From: Rubrivivax sp.
GTDB taxonomy: Bacteria > Pseudomonadota > Gammaproteobacteria > Burkholderiales > Burkholderiaceae_C
Direction: 5' to 3'
Length of the DNA stretch: 64,000 nt
Assembly: GCA_016707445.1 (NCBI GenBank)
Contig: JADJHR010000010.1
Location: 186,001-250,000 of the forward strand
The position numbers and the translations under genes were made by a program. This document shows, in pieces, positions 43,101-53,517 of the stretch. The notes under the pieces were generated by a model, which searched no databases, was not told the DNA's origin, and saw only the letters and a list, made by a program, of their open reading frames with translations. The stretch's first letter is position 1. Each line of letters begins with the position of its first letter.

Positions 43101-43173
43101 CAAAGGCATGTTCGCACTGGTGCCGGCGCTGGGCGCCGAATCAGCGGCACCGACCGGTTCGGTTGGCCACTGA
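40117..43173 (+). CDS. Membrane PAS-GGDEF-EAL cyclic-di-GMP signalling protein
   Basis: A 1,018-residue protein. Residues 35-310 contain about eight to ten hydrophobic segments, forming a membrane sensor region. Two PAS-like domains follow (about 320-430 and 440-560; HLHEGLLITDADLKVLDANPAYTQ cut at the PAS core). The GGDEF domain (about 575-740) keeps the active LGGDEF near residue 647. The EAL domain (about 755-1005) keeps EALLRW, ALDDFGTGYS and VAEGVE. Both cyclase and phosphodiesterase motifs look intact, so the direction of activity is open. A 24-bp tandem repeat straddles its stop codon. Confidence 0.93.
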   Translation: MEGSSPASPDDPVTGAEISLLPAPRRADHHPRVRAVARLVLVLLAATSLMIAGKAAAGGGLIGLVAGLALVAGLAVTGHAREGLPLLTTTLLATFLALWASGFGPGAALGLASAAGVLSCALAWLLGRTRFDWRLERTRDLAWLLLAGSAWSLALTSLLHRSALLLADAPSGTALGVEGLLPVVLTGLAGFVLTALPMCCVAPTERRLGPARLLLLVMLGAVVVAGALAPWQEALGSLRSVWWFLPFAALLALSALGGTASASLALLACALAVGWGAQRAAPEVQAQALALVLSLLATLLVAHAVRARSVRREQRWEWALDGSRLGVADWRLLPGDSFVSGAWRSLAGFTGTRWTPETWIEAVHADDRPALLEALAQVTAGDTGRMRLELRMPLADTWRWLEATLLVIEREPGGKPLRLLATLLDVDDRHDALERQRLSVSLFQHLHEGLLITDADLKVLDANPAYTQILGVTRAEMLGSVPSLLRPSAADPLARQQRAAMWSGLRATGGWRGELLERRRSGEICTLQVTISSVNGPQGDLRYHVLVITDVTEQRVQRERLERQANFDELTRLPNRMRLSQLLAEAMRSSDRDGYLLTVCYLDLDRFKPVNDRFGHAAGDRLLIELAGRLRSALRTRDTWADSAARLGGDEFVLLLRAETIEEARMAVERVLRVVAQPYVVDPAEEPVQVTASMGATVYPIDRSDADTLLRHADHAMYGAKQSGRNGYLFFDPEHRRRTEERVMAIGRVQEALDQAEFVLHYQPKVDMRAGRVLGLEALLRWDHPQHGLIAPMQFLPLIENTGLSSRVGDWVFAQALEHLSQWRRGGLDISVSVNVSARHLQEPDFAQRLSELLARHPEALAPNFELEMLETAAHADIEATSALMARCRALGVRFALDDFGTGYSTLTYLKRLPVDVLKIDRSFVHHMLDDSQDRAIVEGVVGLARTFGCVVVAEGVESPAQARTLLDMGCDIGQGTGIAAPMPPGLVAAWVRQYKGMFALVPALGAESAAPTGSVGH

Positions 43174-43211
43174 TCCCCCGGTTCGGTCCGCTGCTGATCC
43201 TCCGGTTCGGT
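43154..43211. repeat. 24-bp tandem repeat, about 2.4 copies
   Basis: CCGGTTCGGT recurs at 43154, 43178 and 43202, exactly 24 bp apart. The intervening parts are alike (GGCCACTGATCCC and CCGCTGCTGATCCT). The array begins inside the last codons of the GGDEF-EAL gene and ends in the gap before dnaG. Confidence 0.85.
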
Positions 43212-43279
43212 CGTACAGCTGCCCCCTGGTCAGCGACCCCTGACCGCCCACGCCGCGGTTCGCCCCTAGACTTGCCCGG

Positions 43280-45133
43280 GTGATCCCCGCCGGCTTCCTG
43301 CAGGACCTGCTGTCCCGCGTCGACATCGTCGACGTGGTCGGCCGTCATGTCGAACTCAAGCGCGGCGGCGCCAATCTGATGGGCCTGTGTCCCTTCCATG
43401 GCGAGAAATCTCCGAGCTTCTCGGTCAGCCCGAGCAAGCAGTTCTATTACTGCTTCGGCTGCGGCGCCAGCGGTGATGCGATCCGTTTCCTGACCGAACA
43501 CACCGGCATGAGCTTCGTCGACGCCGTAACCGACCTGGCGCAGGCCGTGGGCATGCAGGTGCCACAGGAACAGGTCAGCCCTGAAGAGCGCGAACGCCGC
43601 CAGCGTCTGGTCGAGCGGCGGCTGTCGCTGACCGACGTGCTGCAGCGCGCCGCGCGCCACTATCGCGCGCAGCTCAAGGCCTCGCCCGAGGCCGTCGACT
43701 ATTTGAAGTCGCGCGGCCTGTCGGGCGAGATCGCAGCCCGCTTCGGCCTGGGCTACGCCCCGCCCGGCTGGCGCGGCCTGGCCAGCGTGTTTGCAAGCTA
43801 CGACGATCCCGTGCTGGAAGAAGCAGGCCTGGTGCGCAGCAGTGCCGACGACGTCGATGCCCCTGCGGACGAGCGCAAGCGCTACGACTGGTTCCGCCAC
43901 CGCGTGATGTTTCCGATCCGTGCGGTGGGCGGCGAGATCATCGGCTTCGGCGGGCGCGTGCTCGACGACAGCAAACCCAAGTACCTGAACTCGCCCGAGA
44001 CGCCCGTGTTCAGCAAGGGGCGTGAGCTCTACGGCCTGTTCGAAGCACGCCAGGCGATCCGCGAGCGCGGCCACGCGCTGGTGGTCGAGGGCTACATGGA
44101 CGTGGTGGCGCTGGCCCAGAGTGGATTCGGCAACACAGTGGCAACGCTGGGCACGGCCTGCACGCCCGAGCACATCCAGAAGCTGTTCCGCTTCACCGAC
44201 TCGGTGGTGTTCAGCTTCGACGGCGACGACGCCGGCCGACGCGCCGCCGCGCGCGCACTGGAGGCGACGCTGCCGCATGCCACCGATCTGCGCCAGGCCC
44301 GCTTCCTGTTCCTGCCACCTGAACACGACCCGGACAGCTTCGTGCGTGAGCAGGGGCCGCAGGCTTTCGAGCAGGCCATCGCGCAGGCCACCCCGCTGTC
44401 ACGCCAGTTGCTGCTGCAAGCGGCAGCCGACTGTGACCTGGGCACCGCCGAGGGCCGAGCGCGCATGCTGGCGCAGGCACGGCCGATGTGGAGCGCCCTG
44501 CCCGACGGCGCCCTGCGCCGCCAGCTGCTGGGTGAGCTGGCGCGCACCGCCCAGCTCGGGCCCGACGACCTCGACACGATGTGGCAGCTGTCGCGACAAA
44601 CTGCTGCGTCGCGGCCCCAGGGCGGTGGTACAGCGGGCCAGCTGCCCGCACTGGCACGACGCCCAGGTCGTCTGGCCGGCCGCATCATGCCCACCGCGTC
44701 GGCCGACCTGGCACTGCGTTTGTTGCTGCGCCATGCCGACTGGTGGGACCGGCTCGCCGCCGACGACCACCAGCGGCTGCACAGGCTCGGCGGAGATCAT
44801 GCCGCGCTGGTGGTCTGGCTGGAGCAGCAGATCACCGACCATGGCGCGCAGACCTGGGCCGCTCTCGACGAAGCGCTGTCCGGGCACGAGCTTCGGGTCG
44901 TTGCGCTGCGCATCGCCGACCCCGCATCGCTGGACGATCGGCACGACTTCGACGACCTGCTGCGGGTGCTGCACCGGCTGTGGATCGACGAGCTCAATGC
45001 GCAGGTGCAGCAGCTGATCGGCAGCGGCTGCACCGACCGCGAGCAGCTCGACCGCATCGCCGCCATCCACCACCGCCTGCGGCAGCACAAGGAGGCCCTG
45101 GCCATGCCCACGAACGAAGTGGGGCCGGTATAA
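43280..45133 (+). CDS. dnaG: DNA primase
   Basis: A 617-residue primase that makes RNA primers for replication. The N-terminal zinc site is CPFH with FGC 17 residues on (CFGC). The TOPRIM core shows ALVVEGYMDVVAL and VFSFDGDDAGRRA, and the C-terminal third is the DnaB-binding domain. The start is GTG at 43280. rpsU, which precedes dnaG in many macromolecular synthesis operons, is absent here; a signalling gene lies upstream instead. Confidence 0.97.
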   Translation: MIPAGFLQDLLSRVDIVDVVGRHVELKRGGANLMGLCPFHGEKSPSFSVSPSKQFYYCFGCGASGDAIRFLTEHTGMSFVDAVTDLAQAVGMQVPQEQVSPEERERRQRLVERRLSLTDVLQRAARHYRAQLKASPEAVDYLKSRGLSGEIAARFGLGYAPPGWRGLASVFASYDDPVLEEAGLVRSSADDVDAPADERKRYDWFRHRVMFPIRAVGGEIIGFGGRVLDDSKPKYLNSPETPVFSKGRELYGLFEARQAIRERGHALVVEGYMDVVALAQSGFGNTVATLGTACTPEHIQKLFRFTDSVVFSFDGDDAGRRAAARALEATLPHATDLRQARFLFLPPEHDPDSFVREQGPQAFEQAIAQATPLSRQLLLQAAADCDLGTAEGRARMLAQARPMWSALPDGALRRQLLGELARTAQLGPDDLDTMWQLSRQTAASRPQGGGTAGQLPALARRPGRLAGRIMPTASADLALRLLLRHADWWDRLAADDHQRLHRLGGDHAALVVWLEQQITDHGAQTWAALDEALSGHELRVVALRIADPASLDDRHDFDDLLRVLHRLWIDELNAQVQQLIGSGCTDREQLDRIAAIHHRLRQHKEALAMPTNEVGPV

Positions 45134-45134
45134 T
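45129..45134 (+). promoter_or_regulatory. Probable -10 element for rpoD
   Basis: A perfect TATAAT overlaps the dnaG stop codon, 264 bp before the rpoD start. The -35 is weak. The 265 bases up to rpoD hold no gene that I can support. Confidence 0.45.
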
Positions 45135-45398
45135 CCTCCGTTCATTGCAGCGGCAAGAGTGACAGCAGCACCTCCGGGCCCCGACCACCCTCGACAAGGG
45201 TTCATCGTACGGTCAACCTCACCCGCAAGGGCTGCCCACCGACTCGGTCACGCGAACTTGCCCGCCGGAATCCCATTGTCTGCAACACGCCCGACCATGG
45301 CGTGAGCGTGTGCGCCGCGGACCGGCGTCACGCCCATGACCCTGACGCGTCGCGCAGCCAGCGGTGCCGGTGCCGCCCCCCATCCCTGAAGGATCGCC

Positions 45399-47702
<2,304 letters not shown>

Positions 47703-47760
47703 TTGGTCAGATCGTTGCCGCTGGCGGCCGCGCTCGCCCAGCGAGCGCGTCTCGGCTTTC

Positions 47761-47799
47761 GCCGCAGGCACAAGCTGAGAACCTATCTGGACAATCTCT
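47761..47799 (+). repeat. Direct repeat, copy 2 (duplicate rpoD tail)
   Basis: It matches 47662-47700 except at three positions and lies exactly 99 bp (33 codons) downstream, in the rpoD frame. It encodes HKLRTYLDNL followed by TAG. The frame between the rpoD TGA and this copy is open. Confidence 0.95.
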
Positions 47800-47853
47800 A
47801 GCCGGCTTGGCCGGGCCCCTGAGGGTTTCCGGCAGCGTGCATAGTTCACGACG

Positions 47854-47865
47854 GTACACTTGTAC
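47854..47865. promoter_or_regulatory. Small palindrome before the cyclase gene
   Basis: GTACA-CT-TGTAC, two perfect 5-bp arms, ends 4 bp before the cyclase ATG. It could be an operator; TACACT within it could also serve as a weak -10. Function unknown. Confidence 0.3.
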
Positions 47866-47869
47866 TGGC

Positions 47870-48844
47870 ATGACACTGATTGCTGACCGTACCGTCCTGT
47901 TCGCCGACCTGCGCGGCAGTACCTCGCTGTTCGAGACGCTGGGCAATGCCGAGGCGACTTCGGTCGTCACGCATTGTGTGGGTGCGCTGGGCAAGCCGGT
48001 CGCCGAATTCGGCGGCCATGTCGTGAAGACCCTGGGCGACGGCCTGATGGCGGTGTTTGCCGAATCGACGCCGGCGGTGCAGGCTGCGGTGGTGATGCAC
48101 GACGTGCTCGAGTCCATCGTGCAGAAGGGCAGCGAACGCGGCGCCTCGTCGGGGTTGCGCGCGCTGCGACTGCAGGTGGGCATCGCGCGCGGCGAGGTGG
48201 TCGAGATGGCGGGCGACTGCTTCGGCGACGCCGTCAACGTGGCCGCACGGCTGATCGACCACGCCGGCGACAACGAGACCCTGGCCACGGTTGATGTGCT
48301 GCAGGGCATCCCGATCGACACGCAGGCACGCTTTCGCAGCCTGGACCGCCTGGCGCTGCGCGGCCGCGCTGAGCCGGTGCAGGTGCACGTGATGGCCCGG
48401 CGGCGAGGCGGCGACGCCGCGGTCACGCAGTTTGGCGACGTCTCGATCAGCGGCGAAACCGAGGGCGTGAGCCTGAGCTGGAATGCGCTCAACCGCGTGT
48501 TCGACAACCGCCAGATGCCGGTGGTGCTGGGCCGCGGCGCGCAGGCCAACTTCTGCGTCGACGATTCGCGCGTGTCGCGCTCGCACGCGCGCATCGACTG
48601 GTACGGTGGCAGTCTGCAGCTCACTGACCTCAGCTACAACGGCACGTACGTGCGCTTCAACGACGGCGAGATCGTCAGCCTGCGCCGCGGCAGCTGCACC
48701 TTGCACGGCAGCGGCACGGTCGGGCTGGGCGCTTCACCCACCGACCCCGGCGCGGCCATCGTCCGCTTCGAGGTGGTGCACGTCGCCGATCGCCAGCCCG
48801 CGACCGCACCCGCCGCACTGTCACCCCGCGGGGTTGTCCTCTGA
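47870..48844 (+). CDS. Class III adenylate/guanylate cyclase domain fused to an FHA domain
   Basis: A 324-residue cytoplasmic protein. The cyclase domain (about 5-165) keeps both metal-binding aspartates (LFADLRGST and KTLGDGLMAVF) and the GDAVNVAARL helix with the catalytic Asn and Arg. The FHA domain (about 215-300) keeps VVLGRGAQ, SRSHARI and the NGTYV turn, so it should bind phosphothreonine peptides. It may be steered by a Ser/Thr kinase; one is encoded at the left end of the window, but any link is speculation. Substrate (ATP or GTP) is undetermined. Confidence 0.9.
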   Translation: MTLIADRTVLFADLRGSTSLFETLGNAEATSVVTHCVGALGKPVAEFGGHVVKTLGDGLMAVFAESTPAVQAAVVMHDVLESIVQKGSERGASSGLRALRLQVGIARGEVVEMAGDCFGDAVNVAARLIDHAGDNETLATVDVLQGIPIDTQARFRSLDRLALRGRAEPVQVHVMARRRGGDAAVTQFGDVSISGETEGVSLSWNALNRVFDNRQMPVVLGRGAQANFCVDDSRVSRSHARIDWYGGSLQLTDLSYNGTYVRFNDGEIVSLRRGSCTLHGSGTVGLGASPTDPGAAIVRFEVVHVADRQPATAPAALSPRGVVL

Positions 48845-48899
48845 GCCTGAGCCTGCACCGCCTCGATCGTGCAGGCGGCGTGCAACGGCTCACCGGCGC

Positions 48900-49985
48900 A
48901 TGACGTTCCGCCCCGAACCGGCCTACCGGCACGGCAGCCCTGCGCGCACCGGCTTGCTGCTGGTGAACCTGGGCACGCCCGACGAAGCCAGCGCACCGGC
49001 GCTGCGACGCTATCTGGCCGAGTTTTTGTCGGACCGACGTGTGGTCGAGATTCCGCGGCTGCTGTGGTGGCCCATTCTGCACGGCATCATCCTGCGCCTG
49101 CGCCCTGCCAGGTCGGCAGCCAAGTATGCGACCGTGTGGCTGCCCGAAGGCTCGCCCCTGGCGGTCTGGACAGAGCGTCAGACACGGGCACTGGAGGTCG
49201 AACTCGGGCGCCGCGGCCACACGATCGACGTGCACCATGCCATGCGCTATGGCCAGCCTGCGCTGCCCCGGGTGATGGACCAGATGCGCGCTGCTGGTGT
49301 CACCCGCGTGCTGGTGCTGCCGATGTACCCGCAATACGCGGCCGCCACGACCGGCAGCGTGGCCGACGCCCTGCACCGCTGGGCGCTGCAGGCGCGCTGG
49401 GTGCCCGAGTTGCGCACGCTGAGCCAGTACCACGACGATCCCGGTTACATCGACGCCTTGGCCGCCCGGCTGCGTCGGCACTGGCAGCAGCAGCCAGCGG
49501 CCGAACGACTGCTGCTCAGCTTCCATGGCCTGCCCGAGCGCAGCCTTCACCTGGGTGACCCCTACCACTGCCAGTGCCACAAGACCGCGCGGCTGCTGCG
49601 CGAACGCCTGGGTCTGGCGCCCGAACAGGTGGTGGTGACCTTTCAGAGCCGTTTTGGCAAGGCCCAGTGGCTGCAACCCTATACCGAGCCCACGCTGCAG
49701 GCGCTGGGAGCGCAGGGCGTGCGCAGTGTCGACGTGATGTGCCCGGGCTTCGTCGCCGACTGCCTGGAGACGCTGGAAGAGATCGCGCAGGAGGCGCGAA
49801 CGGCCTTCCTGCGCGCCGGTGGCCAGGATTTTCGCTACGTACCCTGCCTAAACGACGAGCCCGACTGGGTCGCCGCGCTGGCCACGCTGGCCGAGCGCCA
49901 CCTGCAAGGCTGGGACACCCACAACGTGCCGGCGGCCGACGCTGAGCAGCGGCAGCGCGCGCTGGCGATGGGCGCGCGCGACTGA
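48900..49985 (+). CDS. hemH: Ferrochelatase
   Basis: A 361-residue enzyme inserting ferrous iron into protoporphyrin IX, the last step of heme synthesis. It shows LLLVNLGTPDEASAPALRRY cut at the signature, LPMYPQYAAATTGS, the catalytic His in LLSFHGLPERSL and VMCPGFVADCLETLEEI. GGCGC precedes the ATG at 48900 without a strong ribosome binding site. Confidence 0.96.
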   Translation: MTFRPEPAYRHGSPARTGLLLVNLGTPDEASAPALRRYLAEFLSDRRVVEIPRLLWWPILHGIILRLRPARSAAKYATVWLPEGSPLAVWTERQTRALEVELGRRGHTIDVHHAMRYGQPALPRVMDQMRAAGVTRVLVLPMYPQYAAATTGSVADALHRWALQARWVPELRTLSQYHDDPGYIDALAARLRRHWQQQPAAERLLLSFHGLPERSLHLGDPYHCQCHKTARLLRERLGLAPEQVVVTFQSRFGKAQWLQPYTEPTLQALGAQGVRSVDVMCPGFVADCLETLEEIAQEARTAFLRAGGQDFRYVPCLNDEPDWVAALATLAERHLQGWDTHNVPAADAEQRQRALAMGARD

Positions 49986-50009
49986 CCAGCCTGGCGGCGG
50001 CGCAGCGGC

Positions 50010-51506
50010 TCAGCGTACGCGATGTCGCCGCAGTGCCGCCATAGCGCGCGGCAGCACCAGCACTGCCACCACCACCGCCAGCAGCGTGGCCGACATCGGC
50101 CGGTCAATGAACACGCGCCAATGCCCCTCGCCGATCGACAGTGCATTGCGCATCTGCGCCTCGGCCAGGGGCCCCAGGATCATGCCGACGATGACCGGTG
50201 CGGTGGGGATGTCGAAGCGCCGCGACAGCACGCCCATCAATCCGATGCCGAACATCAGGAACAGATCGAAGCTGCTTTGCCGCATGCCGTAGACGCCCAC
50301 GGTGGCAAAGATCAGGATGCCCGCGTACAGCGGCGGGCGCGGGATCTTCAGCAGCTTGACCCACATCCCCACCAGCGGCAGGTTCAGCACCAGCAGCATC
50401 ACGTTGCCGATGTACAGCGATGCAATCAGGGCCCAGACCAGGGTCGACGAAGTCTGGAACAACTGCGGCCCGGCGTTGATGCCGTAGTTCTGCAGCGCCG
50501 AGAGCAGGATCGCGGCCGTCACCGACGTCGGGATGCCCAGCGTCAGCAGCGGCACCAGCGTGGCCGTTACCGCCGCGTTGTTGGCCGCTTCCGGCCCGGC
50601 CACGCCTTCGATGGCGCCCACGGTGCCGAACTCCTCGGGGTATTTGCTCAGCTTGCGCTCGGTGGCATAGCTCAGAAAGGTCGGGATCTCCGAGCCACCG
50701 GCCGGCAGGGTGCCGAAGGGAAAGCCGATCGCGGTGCCGCGCAGCCAGGCCGGCCACGACCGACGCCACTGGCTGCGGGTCATGTGCACACGGTCCATGC
50801 GATTGAGGTCGCTGGCGCTGCGGCCCTCGTACATCGCGGTGTAGAAACATTCCCCTACCGCAAACAGCCCCACCGCCACCAGCACCACCTCGATGCCGTC
50901 CAGGAACTCGGGCACACCACCGGTGTAGCGCACCTGCCCGGTGATCTGATCGAGCCCGACGAGGCCGATCGCCAGCCCGATGAACAGTGCCGTCATGCCG
51001 CGCAGCGCACTCTGGCCGAGCACCGAGCTGACGGTGGTGAAGGCCAGCAGCATCAGCATGAAGTATTCCGGCGGCCCCAGCCTGACGGCAAAGTTCGCCA
51101 CCAGTGGCGCAAACAGCGTGACCAGCACGGTGGCGATGGTGCCGGCCACGAAAGAACCGATGGCCGAAGTTGCCAGAGCCGCACCGGCCTGCCCGTTGCG
51201 CGCCATCTTGAAACCTTCAAGTGCGGTCACCATGGTGCCGGTTTCGCCCGGTGTGTTGAGCAGGATCGAGGTGGTCGAGCCGCCGTACATCGCGCCGTAG
51301 TAGATGCCGGCAAAGAAGATCATCGACGCCGTGGGTTCGACCTGCGCGGTGATCGGCAGCAGCATCGCCACCGTCACGGCCGGGCCGATGCCCGGCAACA
51401 CGCCGATGGCCGTGCCCAGCGCGCAGCCCAGGAACGCCCACAGCAGATTGATCGGCGTGCCCGCCGTCGCGAAGCCCTGCAGCAGCAGATTGCCGATGTC
51501 CATCAT
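50010..51506 (-). CDS. tctA: Tripartite tricarboxylate transporter permease, large subunit (TctA)
   Basis: A 498-residue membrane protein with about twelve hydrophobic segments. The TctA signatures GTAIGVLPGIGPAVTVAML and GAMYGGSTTSILLNTPGE are present, with GIPTSVTAAILLSAL in the second half. It forms the main channel of a sodium-driven importer for citrate or other carboxylates. The ATG at 51506 shares one base with the tctB stop. Confidence 0.95.
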   Translation of the reverse strand: MMDIGNLLLQGFATAGTPINLLWAFLGCALGTAIGVLPGIGPAVTVAMLLPITAQVEPTASMIFFAGIYYGAMYGGSTTSILLNTPGETGTMVTALEGFKMARNGQAGAALATSAIGSFVAGTIATVLVTLFAPLVANFAVRLGPPEYFMLMLLAFTTVSSVLGQSALRGMTALFIGLAIGLVGLDQITGQVRYTGGVPEFLDGIEVVLVAVGLFAVGECFYTAMYEGRSASDLNRMDRVHMTRSQWRRSWPAWLRGTAIGFPFGTLPAGGSEIPTFLSYATERKLSKYPEEFGTVGAIEGVAGPEAANNAAVTATLVPLLTLGIPTSVTAAILLSALQNYGINAGPQLFQTSSTLVWALIASLYIGNVMLLVLNLPLVGMWVKLLKIPRPPLYAGILIFATVGVYGMRQSSFDLFLMFGIGLMGVLSRRFDIPTAPVIVGMILGPLAEAQMRNALSIGEGHWRVFIDRPMSATLLAVVVAVLVLPRAMAALRRHRVR

Positions 51507-52018
51507 CACAGCCACCCGGTCTCGGTCAGGCCCGGCAGGTTGATGGCCAGCAGCTTGGTGAACAGCCAGAACGCGGGGGCGGCGATCAGCGCACCGGTCG
51601 CCACGTCCTGCAGCACGCGCATCAGCCCGCCACCAGGCCGGCCTTCGGACTGGCGCAGACCCCGCACCGCCAGCACGAAGCACAAGGTGCAACTGAAAAT
51701 GAAACCCAGCACCGTGATCAGGGCGGCGTTGGCCAGCACGCCGGCGGCAACCCAGGCCATCGCCGTCCAGTCGGCGCGCGCCGCCCCTGAGGGCTCGGGC
51801 AGGTCACGAAATCCACCGCTTCGGGCCTGCACCAGCAGCAGCAGCCCGCACATGAACAGCGCCGCTGAAACCAGCCAGGGCAGGAAGTTCGGCCCCACGC
51901 CGGCGTAGCCGGCCTGTCCGGAAATGTCGGTGGCGCCCCAGGCCAGTCCAAGGGCCAGCAGCAGCACAGCGCCGCCCACCAGGGTTTGCTGCAGGCGCGG
52001 CGAAACCGGGTTCGTCAT
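51506..52018 (-). CDS. tctB: Tripartite tricarboxylate transporter small membrane subunit (TctB)
   Basis: A 170-residue protein with four hydrophobic segments, typical of TctB (VGGAVLLLALGLAWGATD, GVGPNFLPWLVSAALFMCGLL). It pairs with TctA. TctB sequences vary greatly, so context supports the call. Confidence 0.9.
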   Translation of the reverse strand: MTNPVSPRLQQTLVGGAVLLLALGLAWGATDISGQAGYAGVGPNFLPWLVSAALFMCGLLLLVQARSGGFRDLPEPSGAARADWTAMAWVAAGVLANAALITVLGFIFSCTLCFVLAVRGLRQSEGRPGGGLMRVLQDVATGALIAAPAFWLFTKLLAINLPGLTETGWL

Positions 52019-52091
52019 GATCCCTCCCCTCGTGTCGTGGGTGATGCCGCCACCGGCGCGCGGCCGGTGGCGGCTGCGAGCCGGCGCGCGT

Positions 52092-53051
52092 TCAGATCAT
52101 GCCGGCCTTGACCATGGTGGCGCGCAGGCCGGCGAACTCACGGTCGACGAACTCGTCGAACTCAGCCCCGGCCATCACCGCAGGCGTCCACTTGTTCTTC
52201 TCCAGGGCTTCGGCCCAGGCCTTGGACTTGACGGCCTTGAGCACCATGCCGGTCAGCGCCTTGCGCTGGTCGGCCGAGATGCCGGGCGCGCCGTACACGC
52301 CACGCCAATTGCCCAGTTCGACATTGATGCCCTGCTCTTTCAAGGTCGGTACGTTGACGCCCTTCAGCCGCGTCGGTGAGGTGACGCCGATGGCCCGCAT
52401 CTTGCCCGCCTCGATATACTGCTGGAACTCGCTGTAGCCGCTGCCGCCGACCGTGACGTTGCCGCCGAGGATGGCCGCCGTGGCCTCACCGCCGCCGCGG
52501 AAGGGCACGTAGTTGATCTTCGACGGGTCGACGCCGACTTCGCGCGCGATCATGGCGGCCGCAATGTGTTCGGTGGACCCGCGCGAGCCACCGCCCCACT
52601 TCACGCTGCCGGGGTCCTTCTTCATCTGATCGATCACGTCTTTCATCGATTTGAGCGGCGACTGCGCGGGCAGAACGAAGACGTTGTATTCGCTGGTCAG
52701 ACGCGCGATCGGAGTGGCCTGCGTCAGGCTGACCGGCGGCTTGCCGGTGATGATGCCGCCCAGCATCACCGCGCCCATCACCATCAGCGCATGGCCGTCG
52801 CCCTTGCTGGCGTTGACGAACTGCGCCAGCCCGATGGCACCGGCTGCGCCGCCCTTGTTTTCGTAGGTCACCGCCGAAGCCACGCCGGCGTCCTGCAGCG
52901 CCTTGCCCAGTGCGCGGCCGGTGCTGTCCCAGCCGCCGCCCGGGTTGGCCGGGATCATCATCTTCAGGTTGCTGGCCGCGCGCGCCGACAGCGGCAGCGC
53001 ACCAGCGGCGGCCAGGGCCGCCAGGGATTTCAGAAAGATGTCACGACGCAT
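52092..53051 (-). CDS. tctC: Tripartite tricarboxylate transporter periplasmic binding protein (TctC)
   Basis: A 319-residue TctC/Bug-type binding protein. The signal sequence covers residues 1-25 (MRRDIFLKSLAALAAAGAL, cleavage after SARA) and begins with an Arg pair, so Tat export is possible. The mature protein reads KMMIPANPGGGWDSTGRAL, the segment that contacts the ligand carboxylate in this family. AGGAG-like GGAGA precedes the ATG. It starts the tctC-tctB-tctA operon, 73 bp before tctB. Confidence 0.93.
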   Translation of the reverse strand: MRRDIFLKSLAALAAAGALPLSARAASNLKMMIPANPGGGWDSTGRALGKALQDAGVASAVTYENKGGAAGAIGLAQFVNASKGDGHALMVMGAVMLGGIITGKPPVSLTQATPIARLTSEYNVFVLPAQSPLKSMKDVIDQMKKDPGSVKWGGGSRGSTEHIAAAMIAREVGVDPSKINYVPFRGGGEATAAILGGNVTVGGSGYSEFQQYIEAGKMRAIGVTSPTRLKGVNVPTLKEQGINVELGNWRGVYGAPGISADQRKALTGMVLKAVKSKAWAEALEKNKWTPAVMAGAEFDEFVDREFAGLRATMVKAGMI

Positions 53052-53166
53052 GTTGTCTCCGATTGAAGTGAGATGCCGCCACGAATTCGCAGCAGATCCT
53101 GACATGATCGACCACCTGGCTGTCAAATGGCTGTCGTCAGCCCCCGGGAAAACGCCAAGCCTCGGC

Positions 53167-53517
53167 ATGAAGCTGCTGCTGATCGAAGACAACCCGGCGC
53201 TGCAGGCCACCTTCCAACACAGCTTCGAGCGCCGCGCCGGCGCAACTCGTCACCTTGCGCGTTCTTGGCGACCTGCCGCGCCGCGCGGCGTGATGGCGAT
53301 GAGCGACAGACACCCCTCGCTGCGCCGACGTCTGCTGCTGGGCACGCTGGCGCCGGTGCGGGTGTTCGTGCTGCTGGGAAGGCTCGGCCTGGCCATATGC
53401 CACGAGATCGTCCAGGCCGCAGGCGGCACACTCAGCCTGGACAACCTCACCGATTCTGGCCATGTGGCCAGGCAGGCCGTCAGCATGCACCTGCCGCTGG
53501 CTGACAATACGACCTGA
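53167..53517 (+). pseudogene. Collapsed tctD-tctE two-component remnant
   Basis: One open frame of 116 residues joins three pieces of what was probably a response regulator-sensor kinase pair. The pieces are a receiver N-terminus (MKLLLIEDNPALQATFQHSF), a kinase N-terminal membrane start (SLRRRLLLGTLAPVRVFVLLG) and a kinase C-terminus with the end of the G2 box (LGLAICHEIVQAAGGTLSL). The phospho-acceptor Asp, the output domain, the His box and most of the ATPase domain are gone. It is divergent from tctC, where tctDE regulators usually sit. The stop codon overlaps the hslR ATG by one base. Confidence 0.72.

Noticed and set aside
43174..43279. Short repeats before dnaG as a CRISPR fragment
   Set aside because: The units are contiguous 24-bp tandem copies without unique spacers, and no cas gene is near.
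47703..47869. A tRNA gene after rpoD as an integration site
   Set aside because: No cloverleaf arms or CCA end could be found; the repeat is protein-coding sequence from rpoD itself.
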